Shown: positions 32,872 to 41,469 of the stretch, in pieces | Position numbering within the stretch: the first letter of the stretch is position 1 | Layout of the letters: every line of letters begins with the position of its first letter | Assembly: GCA_046292445.1 (NCBI GenBank) | Contig: JBKBQT010000001.1 | Span: forward strand, 124,001 to 188,000 | DNA: 64,000 nucleotides | Reading direction: 5' to 3' | Origin: CALIZF01 sp046292445 | GTDB taxonomy: Bacteria; Pseudomonadota; Alphaproteobacteria; Rhodobacterales; Rhodobacteraceae | Program-made: the position numbers and the translations under genes | Notes under the pieces: model-generated | What the model saw: only the letters and a program-made list of their open reading frames with translations | Told to the model about the DNA's origin: nothing | The model's database searches: none

Positions 32872-35286
32872 TCAGGCGAGGCCGGCCTCGGCCAGCAGGC
32901 GCGCGGCCGCTGCATCGGCCAGCCGCGCGCGCCCCTCGCCCTGCACCGGCACGCGGCCGGGTTCGAGCAGGAGCGGCGCGGCCAGCGGGGTGACGCGGGT
33001 CAGGTGGACGTGGTCGATCCGGCCCGCCACGCGGGCCAGCATCCCCTCGATCCGGCCGAAGTCCACGAGGCCCCGCATCGCCTCTTCCCGCGTCACCTGC
33101 AGCAGGAGGTGGTCGGGGTCATGCCGGCGCAGCGTGTCGTAGAGGATGTCGGACGAGAATGTCGCCTGCCGGCCGGTCTTGCGGGTTCCCTGGTTCTGCC
33201 GCTCGATCAGGCCGGCGATGATGGCAGCGGCGCGGAAGGTGCGCTTCATCACTGCGTTGCCCGCCAGCCAGAGCTCGAGCCCGCTGCGCAGGCGGCCCGG
33301 CTCCAGCATCGGGCGGATGTCCGGCACCGGCTCGAGCCCCCAGATGAGCGTCGCGTAATCGGTGGCGACGAAGCCGAGCGGGCCGAGGCCGGCCGCCTCC
33401 ATTTCCTTGGTCACGAGAAGCCCCAGCGTCTGCATCGCGTTGCGCCCGGCAAAGCCGTAGATTGCCGTCTGCTGGCGCCCGTCATGGGGAAAGCTTTCCA
33501 CCAGCAGGCGGTCGGGCGCCGGCAGGCGGCTGACCGTGCGTTGCAGCGCCAGCCAGTCGGCGGTGTGGGCGGGCAGGTCGGGCCAGGCGGGCTGTTGCAG
33601 GATGGCGAGAATGCGATCTGCCAGCACGGTCGAGGTGGCGAACTTGGTGCCGTTGAACACCGCCACCTTGGGATCGCGCCCCGGTGCGCGGGTGACCTCG
33701 ACGGTCATCTCGCGCAGGCCCTCGTAGCGCACGATCTCGCCGCCGATCATGAAGGTGTCGCCCTTCGTGAGCGTTGCGGCGAAATCCTCCTCGACCTCGC
33801 CGAGCGCGGCGCCGCGGCCGCGCAGGCGCACCGCGACGGTTTCCGGCGCGAGGATCGTGCCGAGGTTCTGGCGGATCCGCACCGCCGAGCGCGGATCGCG
33901 CAGATGCCATCGGCCGTCCTGCTGCCGGATGCGCTGCCACTGGTCGTAGGCGCGCAGGGCATAGCCCCCCGTCGCCACGAAATCGAGGCAGGCGTCGAAG
34001 GCGGCGCGGGTGAGGGCGGCATAGGGCCCGGCCGTCGTCACCTCGGCATAGAGCGCATCGGCCTCGATCGGCCCGGCCGCGGCGCAGGCGAGGATATGCT
34101 GGCAGAGCACGTCGCGCGGCCCGGCCCCGCGCGGCTCGCCGTCGAGCGTGCCCGCGCGCACCGCCGCGAGCGCCGCGGCGCATTCGACCACCTCGAACCG
34201 GTTGGCCGGCACCAGCAGCGCCTTGGACGGCGCGTTGTAGCGGTGGTTGGCGCGGCCGATCCGCTGCACGAGGCGCTTGATGTTCTTGGGCGCGCCGACC
34301 TGGATCACGAGATCCACATCGCCCCAGTCGATCCCGAGGTCGAGCGAGCCGGTGCAGACCACCGCCCGCAGCGCCCCCGCCGCCATCGCCGCCTCGACCC
34401 GCTGCCGCTGGTCGCGGGCAAGGCTGCCGTGGTGGATGCCGATCGGCAGGCCCTCGTCATTGGCCATCCAGAGCGCGTGAAAGAACAGCTCTGCCTGGGC
34501 CCGGGTGTTGTGGAAGATCAGCGTCGTGCGATGCCGGCGCACCTGATCGAGGATGGCCGGGATCGCATGGCGCGCGCCGCCCCCGGCCCATGGGGGCGGC
34601 TCGGCGGTGTCGAGCATGCGGATGTCGGGCGCGGGGCCGGGATCGGCGTGCAGGATCGCGCAAGGGTCCGGGTGGCGGGCGAGGTAGCGGGCGAGGGCGG
34701 GCGGATCCTCGACCGTCGCCGACAGCCCGACCCGCCGCAGTTCCGGCGCGAGCGCCGAGAGGCGCGCGAGGCAGAGGGCGAGCTGATCGCCGCGCCGCGT
34801 TTCGGCGAGGGCGTGGATTTCATCGACCACGACGCGTTGCAGCCCCGCGAACATCCCCGGTGCGTCGGGGTAGGAGAGCAGCAGCGCGAGCGATTCCGGC
34901 GTCGTCAGCAGGATATGCGGCGGGTCCACCCGCTGGCGCTTGCGCTGCGCCTGCCCGGTGTCGCCGGTGCGATCCTCGATGCGGATCGCGAGGCCCGCGC
35001 CCTCGACCGGGGCGCGCAGGTTGCGGGCGATGTCGGCGGTGAGCGCCTTGAGCGGCGAGACATAAAGCGTGTGGAGGCCCGGGGGCGCCTTCGGCCCCAG
35101 TGCGGCGAGTGTCGGCAGGAAGCCGGCAAGGGTCTTGCCCCCGCCCGTCGGTGCGATCAGCAGCGTTGCCGGATCGCCGGCCCGGTCGAGCATCGCCTGC
35201 TGGTGGGGATGCAGCGTCCAGCCGCGGGCGGCGATCCACGACGCGAGCGCATCGGGCAAGGCTGCGCTCGGCGCGGCATGGGTCAT
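32872..35286 (-). CDS. Ligase-associated DNA damage response DEXH-box helicase (Lhr type)
   Basis: 804 residues. The superfamily 2 helicase motifs are clear: motif I LLIAPTGGGKTLAGF, motif II VVDEIHALAETRRGD, motif III LSATVEDP, then IGIHHGSLARDQR, CTGSLDLGIDWGDVD and motif VI QRIGRANHRYN. The long C-terminal half with winged-helix and DUF4135-like regions is the usual Lhr-Core arrangement. This branch normally works with a dedicated ligase, exonuclease and PdeM in double-strand-break or crosslink repair. The next genes upstream are unrelated, so the cassette is incomplete at this site. Confidence 0.93.
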   Translation of the reverse strand: MTHAAPSAALPDALASWIAARGWTLHPHQQAMLDRAGDPATLLIAPTGGGKTLAGFLPTLAALGPKAPPGLHTLYVSPLKALTADIARNLRAPVEGAGLAIRIEDRTGDTGQAQRKRQRVDPPHILLTTPESLALLLSYPDAPGMFAGLQRVVVDEIHALAETRRGDQLALCLARLSALAPELRRVGLSATVEDPPALARYLARHPDPCAILHADPGPAPDIRMLDTAEPPPWAGGGARHAIPAILDQVRRHRTTLIFHNTRAQAELFFHALWMANDEGLPIGIHHGSLARDQRQRVEAAMAAGALRAVVCTGSLDLGIDWGDVDLVIQVGAPKNIKRLVQRIGRANHRYNAPSKALLVPANRFEVVECAAALAAVRAGTLDGEPRGAGPRDVLCQHILACAAAGPIEADALYAEVTTAGPYAALTRAAFDACLDFVATGGYALRAYDQWQRIRQQDGRWHLRDPRSAVRIRQNLGTILAPETVAVRLRGRGAALGEVEEDFAATLTKGDTFMIGGEIVRYEGLREMTVEVTRAPGRDPKVAVFNGTKFATSTVLADRILAILQQPAWPDLPAHTADWLALQRTVSRLPAPDRLLVESFPHDGRQQTAIYGFAGRNAMQTLGLLVTKEMEAAGLGPLGFVATDYATLIWGLEPVPDIRPMLEPGRLRSGLELWLAGNAVMKRTFRAAAIIAGLIERQNQGTRKTGRQATFSSDILYDTLRRHDPDHLLLQVTREEAMRGLVDFGRIEGMLARVAGRIDHVHLTRVTPLAAPLLLEPGRVPVQGEGRARLADAAAARLLAEAGLA

Positions 35287-35316
35287 GGCGCGCCGGGCGG
35301 GCCCGTCAGGCGCGGC

Positions 35317-35604
35317 TCAGCGCAAGCGGCGGGCGAGTTCTGCCTCGATCCGGGCGGCGAGCGCGGCGCGTTCGACCGGGCCGAGGTCGGCGGCGATGAC
35401 CGCGCCGGTCGCCCTGCCCTGTCCCGTCGAGACGGCGCCGCCCTTGTGCACCGTGTCGAGCCCGCGCACCGCGACACCCTCCAGCACGGCCGGAAGGCCG
35501 GTGGTCGAATAGACGGGGCCGACCAAAACCGGCACATCGCCCGCATGCGCGGCGGCGGTACAGGCGACAAGGGCGGCGGCAAGGACGGAACGGGCAACGC
35601 ACAT
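35317..35604 (-). CDS. Small exported protein of unknown function
   Basis: 95 residues from the ATG at 35604, chosen because of a strong AGGAGGTTGAG ribosome site. A longer frame to 35730 has no such support. The first 22 residues (MCVARSVLAAALVACTAAAHAG) form a clear signal peptide with AHA-G cleavage. The mature part DVPVLVGPVYSTTGLPAVLE and a charged C-terminal helix (ERAALAARIEAELARRLR) match no family I know. It starts 5 bases after the stop of the predicted barrel gene, so the two are very likely co-transcribed and may act together in the periplasm or outer membrane. Confidence 0.75.
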   Translation of the reverse strand: MCVARSVLAAALVACTAAAHAGDVPVLVGPVYSTTGLPAVLEGVAVRGLDTVHKGGAVSTGQGRATGAVIAADLGPVERAALAARIEAELARRLR

Positions 35605-35608
35605 CGGC

Positions 35609-36466
35609 TCAACCTCCTGAAGCTGCGCGCAGCATATCAAATCGCCAGGCGGCGGAAAACAGCAACCTGCGCCCGTTCCGGGCATTCGTGACATCGCCCA
35701 CCCCGACCGAGACCTGCATGGTGCCGTCACGGCCCAGCCACGCGGTCAGCCCGGCAATCCCCTCGTCGCCCGACCAGGCGACGCTTGCGGCAAGGCGCGG
35801 CGCGATCCCGATGCCGATGCCGCCGAAGGCGCCCGGCGCGCGGCCGAGATCGGCGACACCCGTGCCCCAGCCGGCCGTTGCCATGACCGCGACCGGCCGT
35901 CCCCCGATGGTCGCCGGAAGGACGACCGAGCCGGCGAGGCTCGCGGTCGGCTCCAGCCCCGCCGAATCGCCCCAGCGCGCGAGGTTGCCGAGCGTGAGCG
36001 CCACGCTCGCCTGACCGGAGCCGCCGCCGAGTGCAAAGCGGCGGTCGAAGGCCAGCCCGACGGTGCCGGAGCTGCCGAACTTGCGCGGCGTCACACTGGT
36101 GATGGTGACGAGCGCCGTGGCGCCGATCCCGTGCAGCCGGCCGATGCCGAAGCCAGCGGCAACCGACCCGTCCCAGTCGCCGAGCCGGCGCCGGTCGCGC
36201 CGGTCGGTCGCGGCGGCGCTTATGATGCCCACGCCGCGGTCGAGGCCGAAGCCCGACCCGATCCCGAAGATGCCGACCCTGCGCGGCGGCGCGGGGGTGC
36301 GGCGCAGTGCGTCGAGCGCTGCGCGCAGCTGGTCATCCGAAAAGCGCGACAGGTCGTCCCCCGGCCGGAGCGTCGGGGGCTGTGCCGCGGCCGCCCCGGC
36401 GATGACGGCGGCGAGCCCAAGCGCACCGATCGCGGCGATGATCGGCCCCGCCCGTCCGCTGGTCAT
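35609..36466 (-). CDS. Predicted outer-membrane beta-barrel protein, unknown function
   Basis: 285 residues from the ATG at 36466. A signal peptide (residues 1-28, ending GAAAAQ) is followed by a short helical linker (DDLSRFSDDQLRAALDALRR). The rest is a series of alternating hydrophobic/polar strands separated by glycine-rich turns: GIGATALVTITSVTP, SGTVGLAFDRRFA, GQASVALTLGNL and GGIGIGIAPRLAASVAWS. The end is RLLFSAAWRF plus nine more residues, close to the terminal aromatic of outer-membrane porins. I do not recognise a family. It forms an operon with the small exported protein that follows. Confidence 0.7.
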   Translation of the reverse strand: MTSGRAGPIIAAIGALGLAAVIAGAAAAQPPTLRPGDDLSRFSDDQLRAALDALRRTPAPPRRVGIFGIGSGFGLDRGVGIISAAATDRRDRRRLGDWDGSVAAGFGIGRLHGIGATALVTITSVTPRKFGSSGTVGLAFDRRFALGGGSGQASVALTLGNLARWGDSAGLEPTASLAGSVVLPATIGGRPVAVMATAGWGTGVADLGRAPGAFGGIGIGIAPRLAASVAWSGDEGIAGLTAWLGRDGTMQVSVGVGDVTNARNGRRLLFSAAWRFDMLRAASGG

Positions 36467-36604
36467 GACGCTGCTCCGCTCTGCCGCCGGGGGGACCATA
36501 GGCGCCGGAACGGTTGCGGGAAAGGGGGCAGCGCGCCGGGCGGTCGGGCGATTGACGCGTGCGGGGTCGGGGCCTACCTCCCCGCCAACCCTGAGGAGCA
36601 TCCC

Positions 36605-38107
36605 ATGCATCGCACCACCCCGGCGGATGGCGCGCAGGCGCCGGTCGAAACTGCTGGTGCCGGGTCAGCCCGCGTGGGGCTGGCAGCCATCGCCGCCACG
36701 CTGCTGCTGGCGGCGATGGGACAGACCATCGTGTCGCCCGCGCTGCCGATGATCGCGGCCGACCTCGGGGCCGTCGATTTCGTGGCATGGATCGTGACCG
36801 CCTATCTGCTGGCCGCGACGGTCGGGGCGCCGGTGTTCGGCAAGCTGGGCGACCTCTACGGCCGGCGGGTGGTGCTCAAGGCCGGGATCGGGGTGTTTCT
36901 CGCCGGTTCGTTGCTCGCCGGCCTCGCAGGCAGCGTCTGGATGCTGGTCGCGGGCCGGTTCGTGCAGGGCCTCGGCGGGGGCGGGCTCATCGTTGTGTGC
37001 ATGGCGGCCGCGGCCGACCTGTTGCCGCCGCGCGAGCGGGGGCGTGCGCAGGCGATGCTCGGCGCGGCCTTCGGCGTTGCGACCGTGGCCGGCCCGCTGC
37101 TCGGCGGTTTGATCGTGCAGACGGTGGGCTGGCCCTACATTTTCTTCTTGAACCTGCCGGTCGGGGCGCTTGCCCTTGTCGCGATCGCGCGGGTGCAGCG
37201 CCTGCCCGTGCCCGCAGGGCGGCGCGTGATCGATTTTGCCGGCGCCGGCCTGCTGGCCGTCATCCTGTCAGCGCTGGTGCTGGTGGCGAGCCTCGGCGGG
37301 CGTGCGCTGGCCTGGGATGCGCCGGCCATGCTCGCCCTGATCGCGGCAGGGGGCGCGGCCACGCTGGCCTTCGGCGCGGTGGAGCGGCGCGCGGCCGATC
37401 CGATCCTGCCGCTGCCGCTGTTTCGCAACAATGCCTTTGCGGTCGTGAACGCAGGCGGCGCCCTGTCGGGCCTCGCGATGTTCGGCACGATCACGTTCCT
37501 GCCGCTGTTCCTGCAAGTGGTCAAGGGCGCCTCCCCGACGCTTTCGGGCCTGTTCCTTGCGCCGATGATGGCGGGGCTGATCCTTGCTTCGCAATGGTCC
37601 GGGCGGGTGATGGCGCGGACGGGGCGGTATCGGATGATGCCGGTTGCGGCCTATATCGTGCTCGCCGCGGCGATGGCGGGGCTGGCGATGCTGACGGCGG
37701 CAACGCCGCTGTGGGTGATCGTGGTGCTGATGGTTCTGACGGGGATCGGCCTCGGCCCGGCGATGGGCGTCGGGGTGGCGGCGATCCAGAATGCCGTGCC
37801 GCCGTCGATGCTCGGGGTCGGCACGGCGAGCGCCAACATGTTCCGCCTGATCGGCGGTGCGGTCGGCACCGCGGCCCTCGGTGCGGTCTTTGCCGCCGGC
37901 CTTGCGACCGAGCCGCTGGCGGCGGGCGTGCGGTTCACGGCGGCGGGGATGGCGGCGCTGCCGCCCGACCTTCAGGCGATCCTGATCGACCGGTTCGCGG
38001 CGGCCCTGCACCCGGTCTTTGCCCTTGCCGCCCTCGCCGCCGCGCTTGCCGCCGCCCTGTCGCTGGCGCTGCGCGAGGTGCCGCTGGGCGAGACCGCCCG
38101 CGGCTGA
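36605..38107 (+). CDS. DHA2 family MFS multidrug exporter (EmrB/QacA type)
   Basis: 500 residues with fourteen predicted membrane spans, from the ATG at 36605 behind a GAGGAG site. The frame stays open far upstream, but that part is the antisense of the barrel gene. The motifs FGKLGDLYGRRVVLKAG (motif A) and AGRFVQGLGGGGLIV (motif B), the early LAAMGQTIVSPALPMIA, and motif C-like FGVATVAGPLLGG are standard for drug:H+ antiporters of the 14-span group. No HlyD-type partner gene is adjacent. It would expel hydrophobic toxins from the cytoplasm. Confidence 0.93.
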   Translation: MHRTTPADGAQAPVETAGAGSARVGLAAIAATLLLAAMGQTIVSPALPMIAADLGAVDFVAWIVTAYLLAATVGAPVFGKLGDLYGRRVVLKAGIGVFLAGSLLAGLAGSVWMLVAGRFVQGLGGGGLIVVCMAAAADLLPPRERGRAQAMLGAAFGVATVAGPLLGGLIVQTVGWPYIFFLNLPVGALALVAIARVQRLPVPAGRRVIDFAGAGLLAVILSALVLVASLGGRALAWDAPAMLALIAAGGAATLAFGAVERRAADPILPLPLFRNNAFAVVNAGGALSGLAMFGTITFLPLFLQVVKGASPTLSGLFLAPMMAGLILASQWSGRVMARTGRYRMMPVAAYIVLAAAMAGLAMLTAATPLWVIVVLMVLTGIGLGPAMGVGVAAIQNAVPPSMLGVGTASANMFRLIGGAVGTAALGAVFAAGLATEPLAAGVRFTAAGMAALPPDLQAILIDRFAAALHPVFALAALAAALAAALSLALREVPLGETARG

Positions 38108-38111
38108 CCTT

Positions 38112-39425
38112 TCACTTGGCGATCTTTTCGTCGCGCACGAACATGTTCGCCCAGGCCCGGTCGATCAGGTCGGGTGTCATCTGATAGGGGATCCCCTCGA
38201 AGTCGCAGATCGCGATCATCTGGTCGATCAGGTAGACCGGCTGATAATTGGCAAAGTTCATGCCGATGGTCGGATACTTGTTCTTGATGAGATGGACCAG
38301 CGCCGCCTCGTTCAGCGGCATCTTCTTCTTGCGCGCGACCATGGCGAAGATCTTGAGAAACATCTCCTGGTTCGGCCCGTCGATCTTGATCTTGAAGAAG
38401 ATCCGCCGCAGCGCGGCGCCGTCGAAGATCTCGTTGGGGTGGAAGTTGGTGGAAAAGATCACCAGCGTGTCGAAGGGCACGACGAATTTCTCGCCCGATT
38501 GCAGTGCGAGGATGTCGTAGTTCATCTCGAGCGGGACGATCCAGCGGTTGACGATCGCCTGCGGCGGCTCGGCCTGCCGGCCCAGGTCGTCGATGATGAA
38601 GATGCCCCCCGTCGCCTTGAGCTGCAACGACGCCTGATAGGTCCGCGCGGTCGGGTTGTAGGCCAGATCGAGCATCGAGAGCGACAGCTCGCCCCCCGTG
38701 ATGACCGTCGGGCGTTCGCAATAGACATAGCGGTTGTCGAACCGGTTGCCGGTGCGGCGCAGCGAGGTGGGATCGTCGATCGCCGCCTCGGCCTTGGAAT
38801 GCACGATCGGGTCATAGACGGTGATGACCTGCCCCGAATATTCGATGGCGCGCGGGATGTAGATCCGGTCGCCGAGCGCATCGCGGATCCCGTTCGAGAT
38901 CGAGGATTTGCCGTTGCCGGGCGGGCCGTACATCAGGATCGACCGGCCCGAGGTGACCGCCGGCCCGAGATGGTCTAGCAGGCTGTCGGGCAGGATCAGA
39001 TGCCCCATGGCGCCGACGAGCTGCTGCTTGGTCAGGCGGATGTTTCGCACGGACTGGCGTTTGACCTGTTCGCGGTAGGCCTCGAGCGGGACGGGCACAG
39101 CCCCGAAATATTCCGATTGCGCCAGCGCATCCAGCGCGCGGGCCTTGCCGCTGTCGGTCAGCTGATAACCCATCTCGTTGCCGCTGCTGGCATGCAGCGT
39201 CCCCGTTGCCTCGAGCAGCCGCTGCGAGCGGGCGAGATCGACGAGCTCCTGCGTCACGGGGGGCGGCAGGGCGATGATGCGGGAAATCGCCGTCACCGTG
39301 TCGATGTTCATGCGGAACATCGTCTTGAGCAGGATGTCGCGCAGCATCACCAGCGTCAGGCCGGTCTCGGCAAGGTTGCGCGGCGCGGGCGGCGGTTGCA
39401 CGCCGGTCTGGATCTGCACGTTCAT
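38112..39425 (-). CDS. AAA family ATPase next to the Tad pilus genes
   Basis: 437 residues. An N-terminal winged-helix-like region (about 1-130) precedes an AAA core with Walker A YGPPGNGKSS and Walker B IFIIDDLGRQAEPP. It continues with LVIFSTNFHPNEIFDGAALRR, where sensor 1 (STN) and an arginine-finger-like RR sit. Proteins of this type are often encoded with Tad/Cpa pilus or with ParA-like systems in alphaproteobacteria, but their task is not settled. It is the last gene of the minus-strand pilus locus, after a 94-base gap, and converges on the MFS gene. Confidence 0.85.
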   Translation of the reverse strand: MNVQIQTGVQPPPAPRNLAETGLTLVMLRDILLKTMFRMNIDTVTAISRIIALPPPVTQELVDLARSQRLLEATGTLHASSGNEMGYQLTDSGKARALDALAQSEYFGAVPVPLEAYREQVKRQSVRNIRLTKQQLVGAMGHLILPDSLLDHLGPAVTSGRSILMYGPPGNGKSSISNGIRDALGDRIYIPRAIEYSGQVITVYDPIVHSKAEAAIDDPTSLRRTGNRFDNRYVYCERPTVITGGELSLSMLDLAYNPTARTYQASLQLKATGGIFIIDDLGRQAEPPQAIVNRWIVPLEMNYDILALQSGEKFVVPFDTLVIFSTNFHPNEIFDGAALRRIFFKIKIDGPNQEMFLKIFAMVARKKKMPLNEAALVHLIKNKYPTIGMNFANYQPVYLIDQMIAICDFEGIPYQMTPDLIDRAWANMFVRDEKIAK

Positions 39426-39519
39426 GACGCTCTCCGGGTCAGGGCGGGGCGAAGCATCGGGGGCGAAAGCGGCGGCCGTGGTGCGGGCATGAGGCGGAAT
39501 CGCGGCATCGCAGGCAGCC

Positions 39520-40014
39520 TCACGCGGCTGCCGCGAGCGCGAGGTAGAAGATCAGCGTCCCGGCCAGCGCGAGGCCCATCGGAAACTTTGCATGCGTCCA
39601 GGACGCCCAGTCGGGCGCCGCGCGGCGGAACGCCGGCACCGCGCGCAAGGCCCGGTGGCTGGCAAAGGCCGCCAGCAGCACCGCCGCGAACAGCGCAAGC
39701 ACCACGCGGACGTCGCCGGCGGCAAAGAACGGCGCCATGGCGGCGGCGAACTTGGCATCCCCCGCGCCCATTACGCCGCCGATCGTCAGCAGGAACCCGA
39801 TCACCAGCACGACCGCCAGATGCAGCCAGCGCCAGCCCCAGTCGGCCAGCGGCAGGGCGATCAGGCCGAAGACGAAGAACCCGAGCGTCAGCGCAAGCAC
39901 GGCCATGTTCGGGATGCGCATCGCCTTCATGTCCGACCAGGCGACCCAGAGGCCGACCGGGATCGCGGGAACAAGCAGCCAGAGCGCCGCGGCGGCAGGC
40001 GTGCCGAAGGCCAA
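39520..40014 (-). CDS. cpaA: Prepilin peptidase CpaA/TadV
   Basis: 164 residues, mostly hydrophobic with about five membrane spans. It is the short A24A form without the N-methylation domain. The two catalytic aspartates are in WVAWSDMKAMRIPN and GGVMGAGDAKFAAAM. The latter is the GxGD signature (GAGDAK). It cleaves the leader of Flp-type prepilins at the inner membrane. It begins 2 bases behind the TPR lipoprotein gene, so it belongs to the tad operon. Confidence 0.93.
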   Translation of the reverse strand: MAFGTPAAAALWLLVPAIPVGLWVAWSDMKAMRIPNMAVLALTLGFFVFGLIALPLADWGWRWLHLAVVLVIGFLLTIGGVMGAGDAKFAAAMAPFFAAGDVRVVLALFAAVLLAAFASHRALRAVPAFRRAAPDWASWTHAKFPMGLALAGTLIFYLALAAAA

Positions 40015-40016
40015 GG

Positions 40017-40886
40017 TCAGCCCTCGTCCAAGGCGCGCAGGGCCCGTACGGCGGCATCGAAATGCTGCGGATGCGTCTCGATCGCCTCGGCCAAGAGCGT
40101 CTTGCCGACCGCCACATCGCCCTTCTTGACCGCCGTCAGCGCCAGCGTGTGCAGAAGCTGCGCCCGCTCGGTCTGGGTCATCTCGACCACCGGCAGGTCG
40201 TATTTGCGCTGCGCGCCGCGGGCGAGGACGAGGTTGTTCTTGGCGGTAAAGAGGCCCGGGTCATAGGTCAGCGCCTCGATGAACAGCTTTTCCGCCCCGC
40301 TGAAATCGTTGCGGTTCAGCTTGGAAAAACCCCAGTTGTTCAGAACGCCCGCCGGCCGGTTGGTCAGCCCCGCTGCCGTCTCGTAGAAACTGTCGGCCCG
40401 GCGCCAGTCCTTGTTGCTGTCGGCCACCATCGCCTCGAGCCGGTAGCGGTGGAATGTCTCGTGCGTCGGCGGGATCGCGGCGAGGATCGCCTTGGCGCCG
40501 TCCCAGTCGCCCGCGCGGATCAGCGCATCGGCATGGTCCACCCGGTCGTCATGGGTCGCGCCCGGCATGGCGACCACCGCGGCCCAGGCGCGCGCGCCCT
40601 CGGCCGCCTTGCCCGCCCGCACGAGGCTTTTCGCCAGCCCGCGGTGCAGATCGACCCGGTCGGGGTTCTCGGCGACGCTGCGGGTGAAATAGGCCACCGC
40701 CTCGTTCGGATCGCCGACGGTGAGCATGATTTCCGACAGGTTGCTTTCGTCGATGACGTTCACGCTTTTCAGCGCGCGGTTGACATCGGCATCGCCCGGC
40801 TTGCTGCAGGCGGTCAGCGCCATGCCGGCAAGGCACAGCGTCACGACAACGCCCAGACGGGCGCGCCACGGTGCGGTCTGGCGCAT
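40017..40886 (-). CDS. tadD: TPR lipoprotein of the Tad locus (TadD-like)
   Basis: 289 residues. The N-terminus LGVVVTLCLAGMALTACSKP carries a lipobox (LTAC). The mature part is made of TPR-like helix pairs: NPDRVDLHRGLAKSLVRAGK, DRVDHADALIRAGDWDGAK, and VLNNWGFSKLNRNDFSGAE. It ends with KTLLAEAIETHPQHFDAAVR. TadD proteins are outer-membrane-associated lipoproteins needed for Flp pilus assembly, probably by helping the secretin. The gene sits directly upstream of the prepilin peptidase gene and downstream of a second TPR lipoprotein gene. Confidence 0.86.
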   Translation of the reverse strand: MRQTAPWRARLGVVVTLCLAGMALTACSKPGDADVNRALKSVNVIDESNLSEIMLTVGDPNEAVAYFTRSVAENPDRVDLHRGLAKSLVRAGKAAEGARAWAAVVAMPGATHDDRVDHADALIRAGDWDGAKAILAAIPPTHETFHRYRLEAMVADSNKDWRRADSFYETAAGLTNRPAGVLNNWGFSKLNRNDFSGAEKLFIEALTYDPGLFTAKNNLVLARGAQRKYDLPVVEMTQTERAQLLHTLALTAVKKGDVAVGKTLLAEAIETHPQHFDAAVRALRALDEG

Positions 40887-40913
40887 TGTGCGTCCTATGT
40901 TTACTGCCCGGCC

Positions 40914-41468
40914 TCAGAGGGTGGAGAGGAGCAGGTATTGCCCGCGCCCGCGCCGCACCAGCGTGAAGCTCTCGTTTTCCTTGGATGCAGTGTAGGCGAT
41001 ATTTTCGCTTCGCGCGATAGCCAGGCGCAGGTTTTCGCGGATCGAGTCCGAGTTGCCACTATCGAGCGCGAAGGCGCGCTGGAACACACGCCGCGCCTCG
41101 CCCGTCTCGCCCTTTTCCATCAGCACCACGCCGAGATTGTTGAGCGCGGGGACGAAATCGGGGTCGATCTCGAGAGCGCGGCGCAGGATCTGCTCGGCCT
41201 GGCCGAGCCGGCCGAGCGACAGGTTGGCCGATCCGATGGCCGACAGGACATCGGCATCGATCCCCCGTTCGGATGCGGCGCGCAGATAGGCGCGCAGGGC
41301 AAGGTCATGTTCGCCCGCCGCCATCAGCCGGTGGCCGACCGTCAGCCCGTCAACCCCCCGGTCGCCGCGCGCCGTGCCCGGCATGGTCGCGTCGGTCAAG
41401 CCGCCGCCGCAGGCCGCCAGCGCGGCGACCAGCAACAGGGCGGCCGCCACGCGGACCCGGACCTTCAC
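40914..41468 (-). CDS. Second TPR lipoprotein of the Tad locus
   Basis: 184 residues from a GTG at 41468, which gives a clean lipoprotein signal (VKVRVRVAAALLLVAALAAC). An ATG at 41504 is possible but overlaps tadC. TPR-like units include GLTVGHRLMAAGEHDLALRA, VLSAIGSANLSLGRLGQAEQ and VPALNNLGVVLMEKGETGEA. Rather than a single TadD, this locus thus has two TPR lipoproteins in tandem, 27 bases apart. They may act together on the outer-membrane pilus pore. The exact partition of roles is unknown. Confidence 0.82.
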   Translation of the reverse strand: MKVRVRVAAALLLVAALAACGGGLTDATMPGTARGDRGVDGLTVGHRLMAAGEHDLALRAYLRAASERGIDADVLSAIGSANLSLGRLGQAEQILRRALEIDPDFVPALNNLGVVLMEKGETGEARRVFQRAFALDSGNSDSIRENLRLAIARSENIAYTASKENESFTLVRRGRGQYLLLSTL

Positions 41469-41469
41469 C

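Noticed and set aside
36131..36604. N-terminal extension of the MFS exporter frame.
   Set aside because: The extension is antisense to the barrel gene. The ATG at 36605 has a good ribosome site and gives the standard DHA2 length.
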